From Holosporales bacterium (lineage in GTDB: Bacteria > Pseudomonadota > Alphaproteobacteria > RUG11792), in contig JAIRYU010000058.1 in assembly GCA_031267545.1 (NCBI GenBank), positions 1-8,590 on the forward strand: 8,590 bases of DNA, read 5' to 3'. How positions within the stretch are numbered: position 1 is the first letter of the stretch; each line of letters opens with the position of its first letter. The notes below the pieces were generated by a model. The model worked only from the letters and a program-made list of their open reading frames with translations. It did no database searches and was not told the DNA's origin. Below are positions 1 to 7,600 of this stretch, piece after piece. Position numbers and translations under genes: made by a program.

Positions 1-172
1 TTTTCTTAAGCTTACCTGTAAATTCAGACGTTTCATCATCAACTACCACTCCTATGATATGACTATTTCTAAAATTAACAATAACTAATTGTCCGGATTG
101 CAACTCGTAATCATAGGCGTACGAATACGTTCCGCTCAAATCCCGCAATACGGCAATATTGTATGCTCCCAT
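1..172 (-). CDS. priA: Primosomal protein N' (PriA), N-terminal fragment, cut by window edge
   Basis: Only the first 57 codons are inside the window; the rest lies beyond base 1. The translation begins MGAYNIAVLRDLSGTYSYAY and continues through LQSGQLVIVNFRNSHIIGVV. This is the pattern of the PriA 3'-DNA-binding domain: a short strand, a 'sYxY' segment, then 'G..V.V.FR....iGvV'. PriA is the 3'-5' DNA helicase that recognises stalled forks and reloads the replicative helicase in the cytoplasm. The helicase and zinc-binding parts cannot be seen here. The ATG at 172 is chosen because an in-frame TAA lies three codons upstream; no clear ribosome binding site precedes it. It starts 15 bases after the stop of the gp25-like gene, so the two are probably co-transcribed and perhaps translationally coupled. 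The identification rests on a short fragment. Confidence 0.72.
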   Translation of the reverse strand, partial: MGAYNIAVLRDLSGTYSYAYDYELQSGQLVIVNFRNSHIIGVVVDDETSEFTGKLKK

Positions 173-187
173 GTAAGTTATGTGACT

Positions 188-589
188 CTAAATAACTTGG
201 AACATCGCGGTAGACTTGGTTAACCGATCACTCAGGGTAAACGATATGCTCATTTTGAGGTGCTGCGCGAGTTTATCGAAGGAAACGTCATCTATTTCAA
301 CGTTTGAAATTCTGCCTTCGAATTTCAGTATAGCTTTCCGACAGCATGTTTTAAACAAATTCAACCAGTCCTGCGATATCCCGACAGATTGTAAATCTCG
401 AATCCCGTACGCAAACGGAAAGTCGTAAATATCGCCGTCTATATAATCAGACGGAATCGTTAGCCTTGAAGCGAGTATGTTTTCTATTTCCTTGATTATC
501 GACAGCAACAGCTCGTCGGCAGATTTAACATACGTCCGGCCAACGCCAAATTTCGATAACAATGGAGCGTCGATTCTCAGATTCGTCAC
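188..589 (-). CDS. TssE/gp25-like baseplate protein of a contractile injection system
   Basis: A 133-residue protein in the size range of T6SS TssE and phage gp25 proteins. Visible family traits are an N-terminal helix with 'SIIKEIENILASRL' (residues about 30-43, like the 'si...LLnTR' of the family), then 'FAYGIRDLQSVGIS' (like 'YGlpDl'), then a helix ending in 'AILKFEGRISNVEID' (like 'ai..fEPRl.nv.v'). The Pro of the usual EPR motif is replaced by Gly (EGR). Proteins of this family sit in the baseplate wedge that attaches to the contractile sheath. The start is GTG at 589, and its GTGA overlaps the TGA stop of dsbB, which argues for translational coupling. The only purine run (AAAG) abuts the GTG and is too close for a normal ribosome binding site. 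No other sheath, tube or baseplate gene is visible in the window. The family call is by motif only; the gene could serve a T6SS encoded elsewhere, a tailocin, or be a relic. Confidence 0.66.
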   Translation of the reverse strand: MTNLRIDAPLLSKFGVGRTYVKSADELLLSIIKEIENILASRLTIPSDYIDGDIYDFPFAYGIRDLQSVGISQDWLNLFKTCCRKAILKFEGRISNVEIDDVSFDKLAQHLKMSISFTLSDRLTKSTAMFQVI

Positions 590-1077
590 CTTTGTGAAGC
601 CGCTCCAAGTTTTCTTATATAAATATCCAACGTATATGCAAGGCTAGTAATCCAGAACAAAAGCGCGGATATTGCGCAACTCCACAATGTCGAAGACAAC
701 CCAAATATTTTCCAATTTATTTGATCGCAATATGACTTCGTATCCTTGATTTTATCTCCTAAAATTTCCACGGTCATGTCTATCGTCGGCAATTTTGCGA
801 CGCAGCTTTGCGGACCGGTCCACCAGTGACTCTCAACTCCCAGATGATAAATTCCAAAGGCAAACGTTAAAAACACGGACGCCAATACAAAGCTCCCCGG
901 TACCCATCGTCGCAACGAAAGAGCCGAAAGCGCAAAAGTTGACAGGTATAAATACCTAGTAATCAAACACAACTGACACGGCCTTACCCCAGTTATAAAC
1001 CCTGATAAAAACGATGTCGAGAGCAGCGCGAAGGCCACGCACAATGTAACCGCGTAGACAACCCTTAGTTTCGGCAA
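586..1077 (-). CDS. dsbB: Disulfide bond formation protein DsbB
   Basis: A 163-residue inner-membrane protein, close to the usual DsbB length. DsbB re-oxidises DsbA and passes electrons to quinone. The first redox pair is Cys34-Cys37 in RPCQLC, after the first hydrophobic segment (about residues 6-28) and followed by an Arg (R41) as in the family. The second pair is Cys92 (in WWTGPQSC) and Cys117 (in YCDQINWKIFGLSSTLWS, comparable to the 'C..r.WdflGl....W' of DsbB). Four hydrophobic segments are apparent, near 6-28, 41-57, 62-80 and 128-150. The start is TTG at 1077 with GGAG eight bases upstream (1089-1086). An ATG at 1085 is out of frame. It is first in a tight cluster with the gp25-like gene (4-base overlap) and priA. 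Its substrates are unknown; the Cys-containing exported proteins upstream are only possible clients. Confidence 0.88.
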   Translation of the reverse strand: MPKLRVVYAVTLCVAFALLSTSFLSGFITGVRPCQLCLITRYLYLSTFALSALSLRRWVPGSFVLASVFLTFAFGIYHLGVESHWWTGPQSCVAKLPTIDMTVEILGDKIKDTKSYCDQINWKIFGLSSTLWSCAISALLFWITSLAYTLDIYIRKLGAASQR

Positions 1078-1085
1078 CGTCGCAT

Positions 1086-1089
1086 CTCC
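1086..1089 (-). promoter_or_regulatory. Ribosome binding site supporting the TTG start of dsbB
   Basis: GGAG on the minus strand, separated by 8 bases from TTG at 1077. This spacing favours the TTG start over the ATG at 1085, which opens a different frame. Confidence 0.5.
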
Positions 1090-1146
1090 GCACCTGGTAA
1101 GCGCCAGATCTCTAACGAGTTCAGTATGCGGTTAGTCGATGCGTAA

Positions 1147-1159
1147 AGTCCAGTGGACT
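1147..1159. repeat. Perfect 13-base palindrome upstream of dsbB
   Basis: AGTCCA-G-TGGACT is a 6-base inverted repeat around one centre base, about 70 bases upstream of the dsbB start. It lies in the 204-base gap between dsbB and the LRR gene. A dyad of this size in a promoter region could be an operator. I could not place a convincing -35/-10 pair beside it, so the role is inference. Nothing else in the gap (1078-1281) is supported: no tRNA-like fold and no clear terminator for the LRR gene. Confidence 0.3.
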
Positions 1160-1281
1160 CTCAACAATATTTTGACGACGTGTGTTTTGCGCCACATGAT
1201 TTATTGGAACTGCGCCTCGCGCCATACCGGGTGAAATACATGAGACATCCCCGATATGTTATTTTCGGCGCCGCGCGCTTG

Positions 1282-2556
1282 CTACAGCTGCGGTAGCGCG
1301 GGGTCGTCTCCGACAGTATTAGAAAGCGTAGGCACATCGTCGCGTAAAGCCTGATCTGCCGCGGCTATGGCGGTATTCGCAATCTCTTCCGGCAGCGTAT
1401 TCGCCGGGGCGTCCGTTATCGTCTCGACGTTCTGTTCTGTGATGGGAAGCGTCGATTCTCCCAGAGTCGCCGCGTCGGATGCGGCTATCGGTTTTCTCCG
1501 TAGGAGCGCCGAGCGAGCGGTATCTCCTCTGCCTGTTGAGCGTATATTTGTCGTTCTTTTCATTTCGCTTCTTGTATTTTCTTTTGTCGTTGCTTGAGCT
1601 TCGTTTGTCGCGCTTAACGGCTGCGTATCATCTGGTTGAGTCGATTGGGTTTGCTGCGAGACCCTCTGCGTAAATTCATTTATGGTAGCGCCCAGCGCTT
1701 CAATCTGTCCTGGCGTAGCTTTCGTTCTGTCTAAGGATACTGCCCTGAGCTGTGGGAGATTCCCGCTTTTCACCCCGTCGATTAAAGTTGCTACTCCAGC
1801 GTCAGTTATTCCTGTCCCGGATACGTTTAATATGACAACGCTTGATAACAGTTGCGTCGCCTGCGCTACCGCATTGTCGTTGACCTGGGGATTGTTCGAG
1901 ATGTTGAGTATTGCCCGTCGACCGCTATTTGTTAAGGCGGTTACTATGCGGACCATACTTTCAGGCGTTAAACGCGTTCCGGATACGTTTACGTATATAT
2001 TCTGCGCGCCAGTTCCGTACGTGTTAGTCTCACTCAATGTTGTTAGGAATTTCTCAATTGCCGATATCCCATTTGCGCCAAAATCTCGGGCGTTACTGAG
2101 ATCTATTACCGGAATTCTCAGACCGAGGCATCGAGCTAGCGCTTGCTCGCACGTTACCACTTGGGTTATAGCGCCGCCGCCTCTACGTATTTGCGGCTTC
2201 GCTTTGGCCTTTATATTTGGCGCAGTACTATAAGCGTTCTGCGGTATAACGTTTGCGTCCTGCGCTTGAACTGTCGGTTGCGTTGTCTCTACTATTGCTT
2301 CCGCAGTTTGCCCAGGTAATTCCGGTGTTTCAACTACGATCGACGCATCATTAGATTGGAGCTCCGTCTTTGAGTATGATTCTGGGATGTCGTTTTGTGT
2401 CGCAAGAGGAGTTGTTGGGCCCTCAACTTGGACTATCGGGCTTTGCTGTGTGTCTATCGCGTCTTGAGTTGTCGATTCGGAGCATGCGCCGTTTGCGGCT
2501 ACCATATACGCCCCCACAACTGCTACTAGCAGCATATTTGATCTCAATATCGTCAT
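1282..2556 (-). CDS. Exported leucine-rich-repeat protein, function unknown
   Basis: A 424-residue protein not recognised as a named gene. Residues 1-23 form a signal peptide (basic start, hydrophobic LLVAVVGAYMVAA), with a likely SPase I site at ANG|AC. A Cys at 25 recalls a lipoprotein, but the preceding NGA is a poor lipobox. Residues 24-130 are Thr/Gln/Pro/Ala-rich low complexity ending in a basic, Gly-rich patch (RRGGG). Residues 147-295 hold about five leucine-rich repeats of 25-30 residues, of the ribonuclease-inhibitor kind, with cores such as IPVIDLSNA, IYVNVSGTRLT, AILNISNNPQV, VILNVSGTGITDAG and LRAVSLDRT. The C-terminal 130 residues are again low complexity and polar, with no beta-barrel or anchor. 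The ATG at 2556 is preferred over the in-frame ATG at 2571 because AGGGAGGA sits 4 bases before it. LRR proteins often bind other proteins, so a host-interaction role is plausible but unproven. How it passes the outer membrane is not evident. Confidence 0.72.
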   Translation of the reverse strand: MTILRSNMLLVAVVGAYMVAANGACSESTTQDAIDTQQSPIVQVEGPTTPLATQNDIPESYSKTELQSNDASIVVETPELPGQTAEAIVETTQPTVQAQDANVIPQNAYSTAPNIKAKAKPQIRRGGGAITQVVTCEQALARCLGLRIPVIDLSNARDFGANGISAIEKFLTTLSETNTYGTGAQNIYVNVSGTRLTPESMVRIVTALTNSGRRAILNISNNPQVNDNAVAQATQLLSSVVILNVSGTGITDAGVATLIDGVKSGNLPQLRAVSLDRTKATPGQIEALGATINEFTQRVSQQTQSTQPDDTQPLSATNEAQATTKENTRSEMKRTTNIRSTGRGDTARSALLRRKPIAASDAATLGESTLPITEQNVETITDAPANTLPEEIANTAIAAADQALRDDVPTLSNTVGDDPALPQL

Positions 2557-2560
2557 GATA

Positions 2561-2568
2561 TCCTCCCT
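2561..2568 (-). promoter_or_regulatory. Strong ribosome binding site fixing the LRR protein start
   Basis: AGGGAGGA on the minus strand ends 4 bases before ATG 2556. It overlaps the codons that follow the alternative ATG at 2571, so the downstream ATG is the likely start and the protein has 424, not 429, residues. The 100 bases further upstream are AT-rich; near-consensus hexamers (TTAACA, TACAAT) occur but not at good spacing. Confidence 0.65.
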
Positions 2569-2663
2569 CATTAAATTTTGTCTTCTATGAAAGATCTATT
2601 CGCTGGTATTATTGTAATTTAATATTGTTAATTTTTGGTTAAGTATTCTGTGGTTAGGAATCA

Positions 2664-2741
2664 GAGCATGTAAATCATATGAAATGGACATCTCCCAAGC
2701 TTATCAATGTTCTTAATTGTCTCGCCCCAGAACGCAACCGA
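2664..2741 (-). pseudogene. Vestige of an autotransporter beta-barrel after the truncated passenger
   Basis: In the same reading frame as the 554-aa passenger gene, but after two stop codons (TAG at 2792-2790 and TGA at 2759-2757), the minus strand reads SVAFWGETIKNIDKLG and then runs to a TGA at 2663-2661. The intact barrel of the neighbouring autotransporter (minus strand, near 4800-4755) reads KVTFGGETIKNIDKLGKGSF. The 11 residues GETIKNIDKLG are identical; the codons there differ at four third positions only, all synonymous. Beyond CTTGG the vestige lacks 13 bases (an AAAAGGAAGTTTT block in the intact gene) and then resumes with GAGATGTC, which shifts the frame. The rest of the roughly 260-residue barrel is absent. 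This is a remnant with no expected function. Confidence 0.75.
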
Positions 2742-2789
2742 TGGCGGCTCGCACTCTCAGTTTTCTGTCTCTGATTGCTGCGTGTCTCC

Positions 2790-4454
2790 CTATTCGACGC
2801 TAGGCGCCTCTGGCGGATGTGGGTCTTGGAATATCAAGGTTCCACTTACTTCGAGCTTCGCTTCCATCCGTATCGTGAGGTCGGACGTTACCATCATTTC
2901 CGCTCCCGGATTGATTTTGACGTACACCTGCCTATTTGTTCGGCCGACTATGAGCTCTTCATCAAACACCGCTCCCATTGGGGCGGTGTTTGTTTCTCCA
3001 AGCGTCACTGGACATCTCCAGGTTGATTCGGTGAGATACATGTTATTGCCCTCCAAGATTATTGCGGGTGTAGTATCTTCCTCCTTCGTAAAGATTACGT
3101 TGTAGCCGCTTTGATTGGACAGAGCCCCCTTGATTGTATGCTCTCCGTACGCCTTTATTCCTCCGTCTACTCCGCTAGCGTCCGTAATGCGAATAAGATC
3201 ATTGCTTTCAGCCATCTCTAGTGTGTCAATCGCTTTATCTTCGTACGTACTCACCGTTATCTGGTCCACTGTGACTCCGAACTCCCTTAATGTCTGTTCT
3301 GCCAGTTCCTCGGTTGTTGAGCTTTGTATGGCTTCGTGAAGCGCTAATTGTGTCTCGTTTACCGTTTTGAGTATCGGTATCTGCAGGCTGAGATTTGGCT
3401 GTATATCATATGTTCCGTCTCCAAGGGTAAGCTTGTACATTCCCGCTCCCGGCAGACCTGCAGGCGCCGCCTCTTGCAGTTCGTCAAGGCTGAATTTCAG
3501 CGCTCTGCTGATTATCATGTTATTTGCGAAGCGTACCGTTGGGCCGCTTGCTCCTCCCACCGCCCTGACCTGATATTCTGTAGCCGTCTCGTTTCCCGGT
3601 TTAGGCCTTTTCCAGATTTCTGCCTTCGTAAGGCGAGCGGTCATGTATACGCCATCTCCAAGGTCCGAAGCTACTACTTCGCTGGGATTGCTATCGTCCT
3701 GTGCTGCTATATCAAACATCATGGCCTTGACGGCAGTATGCGCTATGAACCAATCGCCATCCGGATTATCTATTCCTGGATATAAGCCTGCGTTTTCTGT
3801 CGCCCACCGAATTCTCATCGCCTTCATATCGTCTGAGTCCGGATCTCCGGAGAATATTTGGTCGTATGCGTATATCGATCGCATTCCGCTAGAAGCTTCG
3901 TATAGCTCAGAGAAGAGTGTGGTACACATCAGCGTTAGCGCGTTATCTACGGAGTAAGCGAGCGGCTCCTCAAGAAATCCCCATCCCTCGCCATAGTCCT
4001 GCGTACTGGTAAAGTCTTGCAATATTATGGATCCGCTAGTTGGAGGTAGACTTCCTATCCGTTCTTCGTCGAGCGCCCCATCCTCGTCCTTCGCTTCCAT
4101 TACTATGCATCCCCTATTTGTAATTATGGCGCCGGGCACGCACCTCACCGCAGCTTCGCGCATGTCAATATGAGCCGCCGGATTGAGATCTATGATTCCC
4201 TCCATCTCCAACGTTGCCCCTTCCTCCAAACGGATGCGCTGTTGAAAAGGAGTGGCTGGATTTCTTATCTCTAGTGGCGAACCGGTGACGGTTACAACTT
4301 GTCCGCCATTCACTAAGGCTCTGTCGCCGGATGATGCCCACGCGATATCTGCAGAAGTTTTTTTCCCCGCCGCTTCTACCGCATCTATAACGATCGCCGC
4401 CGCGCAAATCATATATACGTAGCTTTTGAATAACGTTCTTTTTTTTATGTTCAT
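2790..4454 (-). CDS. Autotransporter-type passenger protein lacking its beta-barrel (truncated paralogue)
   Basis: A 554-residue exported protein with a signal peptide (MNIKKRTLFK, then a hydrophobic core; likely cleavage VEA|AG after residue 28). The body is beta-rich and parallels the N-terminal 450 residues of the downstream-numbered neighbour at 4606-8004. Matching segments are ALVNG (46-50) with ALVDG; LEEGATLEMEGIIDL (76-90) with LEGGAELHNSGVVTL; SSGMRSIY (188-195) with NSTGIRDIY; YMTARLT (270-276) with YVTAQVT; and APMGAVF (491-497) with NAGAMFG. One Cys (116, in NRGC) aligns with Cys111 (YNGC) of the neighbour. The protein ends in a Pro-rich tail (DPHPPEAPSVE) with no barrel, and a barrel vestige follows the stop. 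It may therefore be a pseudogene product, trapped in the periplasm, or a repurposed soluble protein. ATG 4454 is preceded by a G-rich GGGGGCGGA and by a good -10 box at 4488-4483. The open frame of 554 codons shows no internal decay. Confidence 0.7.
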   Translation of the reverse strand: MNIKKRTLFKSYVYMICAAAIVIDAVEAAGKKTSADIAWASSGDRALVNGGQVVTVTGSPLEIRNPATPFQQRIRLEEGATLEMEGIIDLNPAAHIDMREAAVRCVPGAIITNRGCIVMEAKDEDGALDEERIGSLPPTSGSIILQDFTSTQDYGEGWGFLEEPLAYSVDNALTLMCTTLFSELYEASSGMRSIYAYDQIFSGDPDSDDMKAMRIRWATENAGLYPGIDNPDGDWFIAHTAVKAMMFDIAAQDDSNPSEVVASDLGDGVYMTARLTKAEIWKRPKPGNETATEYQVRAVGGASGPTVRFANNMIISRALKFSLDELQEAAPAGLPGAGMYKLTLGDGTYDIQPNLSLQIPILKTVNETQLALHEAIQSSTTEELAEQTLREFGVTVDQITVSTYEDKAIDTLEMAESNDLIRITDASGVDGGIKAYGEHTIKGALSNQSGYNVIFTKEEDTTPAIILEGNNMYLTESTWRCPVTLGETNTAPMGAVFDEELIVGRTNRQVYVKINPGAEMMVTSDLTIRMEAKLEVSGTLIFQDPHPPEAPSVE

Positions 4455-4482
4455 TCCGCCCCCATGTTCGCCTTATTTCTTC

Positions 4483-4488
4483 ATTATA
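4483..4488 (-). promoter_or_regulatory. Candidate -10 box (TATAAT) for the truncated passenger gene
   Basis: A perfect TATAAT on the minus strand (in AATAGTATAATGAAG), about 29 bases before ATG 4454, predicting a short leader of about 20-25 bases. At 16-18 bases upstream there is no TTGACA-like -35 (the sequence is near ACAACGG), so strength or activator dependence cannot be judged. Confidence 0.45.
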
Positions 4489-4586
4489 CTATTCCAAAAT
4501 GATTGCCGTTGTATGAATAACGTCACATTATTGTTGTGTAATTCTTGACGCGGACAAGTATTAGTTGGGCGAATTTCGTTCAAAAT

Positions 4587-4610
4587 CCTGAAATAAATCT
4601 AGTTTTCAGG
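4587..4610 (-). terminator. Possible hairpin terminator overlapping the autotransporter stop codon
   Basis: On the minus strand CCTGAAA and TTTCAGG form a perfect 7-base stem around a 10-base AT-rich loop, followed by ATTTTG. The upstream arm contains the TGA stop of the autotransporter gene (4608-4606). The stem is short and the T-run only four bases, so termination would be weak. It would help to separate the two paralogous transcription units. Confidence 0.38.
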
Positions 4611-7600
4611 GAGTTGGGGGAATTTGAATTCCAAAGCTAAGAGTTGCCTTTGCGCCGCGGAGTCCGCCAATGGACTGTGTTAATTTTAGAGCAAGCTTCG
4701 TATTTGGCGATATGCGTTTTTCGATGTTGAGCGACATCTCAAAACTTCCTTTTCCAAGTTTATCAATATTCTTAATTGTCTCTCCCCCGAATGTAACCTT
4801 TGATTTTGAGCCAAATTGCTTAACATATTTCACTGACGCGGCAATACTGCACGTATCTCTATGAGATATGAAACTCAAACCCGGGATCAGTGAGACTCTG
4901 TGCAGGTTGTTGATATTGATATCGGCGTCTGTAGCCGACTTCAGTTTTGACGTATGAATCCACGAATAACCTGCCGTAACTTCAGGTCTTATTATTACGT
5001 TAGCGATCTTTGCTAGGGAGTATCCGAATTTGGCGTCGCAGTTGACGGCGCTCGACGTCGCGTTCAATCCCAAGGTTGGGTTGTTTCTTGTTTTGAACTT
5101 GATATGCGAGTACGATACCTGAGTCTCCAGAGATTTTGTAGCGTCGAACCAGGAGCCTTTCACGCCGCCCGTGTATTCGTTGATTCCAGACTTATACGAG
5201 TTTAGATCCAGGTTGCTTTTGGTAATAGCTACGTATGCGGTCGGAACAAATCCAACTTTCATTCCTTCAAGCTGGATTGTCTTCCCATCAACGCCAATCA
5301 TCGAACCATACTTCGTTAACCTAGAGCCGCCCGCGTCTGTTGAAATATTGTATTTAGCGGCGTGAGTTTTGTTCCATATTGAGTATCTCCCGCTTGGATC
5401 TCGATTGGTGAATCCAAATTCGTCAAACGTATTATTTGATCCAACTGCCGTCACTCCGCTTAGTCCGGCGTCTTTCAATCCGGCAACGAGCATTCCAACT
5501 GGTTCGAGCAATTCGTACCCAAGAATGTTTCGTGTCATCATAATCTTTCCGCGGCCAGCTCTGTTTGATCCGTAGAAGTAATACGGAACATTATCTATTA
5601 CGGCTCCCGGCGTTCCGTCGCCTCCGGTTGTCTTTGGATAGATACCATTCGCATCTACATCTACTCCGTTATCATTAACCTCGGCGTCCGGCTTTATAAC
5701 AGTCAGGTCGTTACTGATCGCTATTTCTGGATATCTGTTATCGCCCGCGTTGCCAAAGTCCAATAAGGTGAACACATGACGCTCTTGAGTCGGCCGACTA
5801 ATAAGTCTTACTCCATTCAGTACAAATGTATGGTCTAGGCCGCTAGTAATGCCGATTGCAGAAGTAAAGTGGTCGGCTTCGTTTTTTGACGGATCGAAAT
5901 CGAAGTACAGTCTGACATCGTTTGTTAACGACCACGACCTAGTGTCGAGCCCGTCTACGTTAAGGCTGTTCGCTCCGTTAACTACTATGTCGTCGACGAT
6001 GTGGTTAGTCCATGCTGTGATTGCCGATCCCATACTAACTGGTCCCCTCATATCAACTTCCGCCAGTTCGTCGCCGGCTATGATGAGGGTTCCTCCATCC
6101 AGCACGAAGCCATTAAGTGTGGCGCGTTCTCCATTCATTAACGCAAGTACCGCTTTCTCCCCTCTTACAGCGGTGTCGTTCAGGTCCACGTTATCGTAAA
6201 GCATGTTAACTCTCGCGTGTCCTGACACCGTTATTTCGTCTACTTTTTGCGCGTTACCGCCTTCTCGCCTCTCTCCCTCATATACGTTTGTTGTTCCGCA
6301 TGTGAGCGTCAGCGGGCATAGGCCGCTCGTTGAATCTATATCCAGTTGGCCGTTCGGATCCGGATTTCCGTACTCGTCAACAACTCCAAATGTTCCCCCA
6401 AACATAGCGCCTTTATAGACGCTGGAGCTGCCAATGTCGCTTGTGCGTACCTCAAACCTCGAGCCGCCACAAACTCCAACTTGCCCCCTGAACCCAGAGC
6501 AATTTCCCTTTACCAATACCGTGCCTTTTTGGAATACGATACGATCTGTGGGTGTGCCTATCACGTCTCCATACAATGAGAATATCCTATGGCCTTCCGT
6601 ATCTGCCGCATTGGCGTCGCTTTCATCCAACGTGTCTTCATTGGCTATGTCTCTTTCTAATGGGATGTTGAAATACAATGTAGCGTTACCGTTCATGTTA
6701 ATGACTGGCCGGTTGCATTCGTCTTTTGCTCCTCCCTGACTTTCAAATTCGACAGGAGGGGTTTGTCTTGCATATGCAAGAGCGATTTTTCGTTCGTAAT
6801 CGTCAGGATTGCTTAGGGCGGCGTGTAGTTCCTCTGGAGTATCGTACGTTACGGACGTCGTACTTCCATCTTGATGTATAATTTCTCTCTCGTCCCCAAC
6901 TCTCCCGAGATTAATTATACCTCCGAACATTGCGCCGGCGTTGTCTATTATTACGCCGCCGCCATATACATTGAAAACTCCGTTGTGCCATGAGTTATCC
7001 CCGGCATATATCGCTACTGGATCGCCTTTGTCGTCTCCTACCTCGAATTGAGGTAGACTCTCGCGAGGGTGGTAGAATCGGCTAATGCCGCTGTTTCCCA
7101 TGTACCATGGTTCGAATGCCATGGTATTGCCTATGGTTCCCGTCGGGCCTGTTTGAGTTATTACGGCGGTACGGTCTACGTCGGGAAGCGAGTACGCAGT
7201 TCCATTAACGGTGAAAACTCTGACGCCTTGTCCATCATATCCAGCGGCGCTGTACAGTGAAGCTCCCACATACGTTGGTTCGCTAACATTCAGATTTATA
7301 GTCTCGTGACTAACGTCGTAAGCTTCGGTATTGCGCGCAAAAAATTCGTCTGGTGATTCTTCATTTCCTGTAGTCGTCGGGAGTATCAAATCGGATGTTA
7401 CCTGAGCCGTGACGTATTTCTTGGCTACGGTTCTTTCATCGTTTGTTCCGGGGATCCGTCCGTCTTCGGGAGTTATTATGACGGCCTTGCTTGGTTTATA
7501 TATGTCTCTTATTCCGGTTGAATTGACGAGGTCAAAGTACGTAGCTTCTTCTCGTATCTGTTCATCGCTTAAAAGCGGATATCCATACTCGTCATTGCCA

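Noticed and set aside
1121..1225. A 34-codon minus-strand frame (MARGAVPINHVAQ...) in the gap before dsbB
   Set aside because: It reads somewhat like protein but has no ribosome binding site and no recognised family, so it is too weak to call a gene.
1266..1273. GC-rich palindrome CGGCGCCG just after the LRR stop, considered as a terminator
   Set aside because: It lacks a loop, and on the minus strand it is followed by AAAAT rather than a T-run.
1682..2233. Plus-strand open frame of 183 codons
   Set aside because: It lies wholly antisense to the LRR gene, has no family resemblance and no ribosome binding site. The minus-strand frame has a signal peptide, repeats and a strong ribosome binding site.
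3348..3785. Plus-strand open frame of 145 codons
   Set aside because: Antisense to the truncated passenger; its composition (Cys-, Arg- and Tyr-rich) is typical of a shadow frame and no motif is visible.
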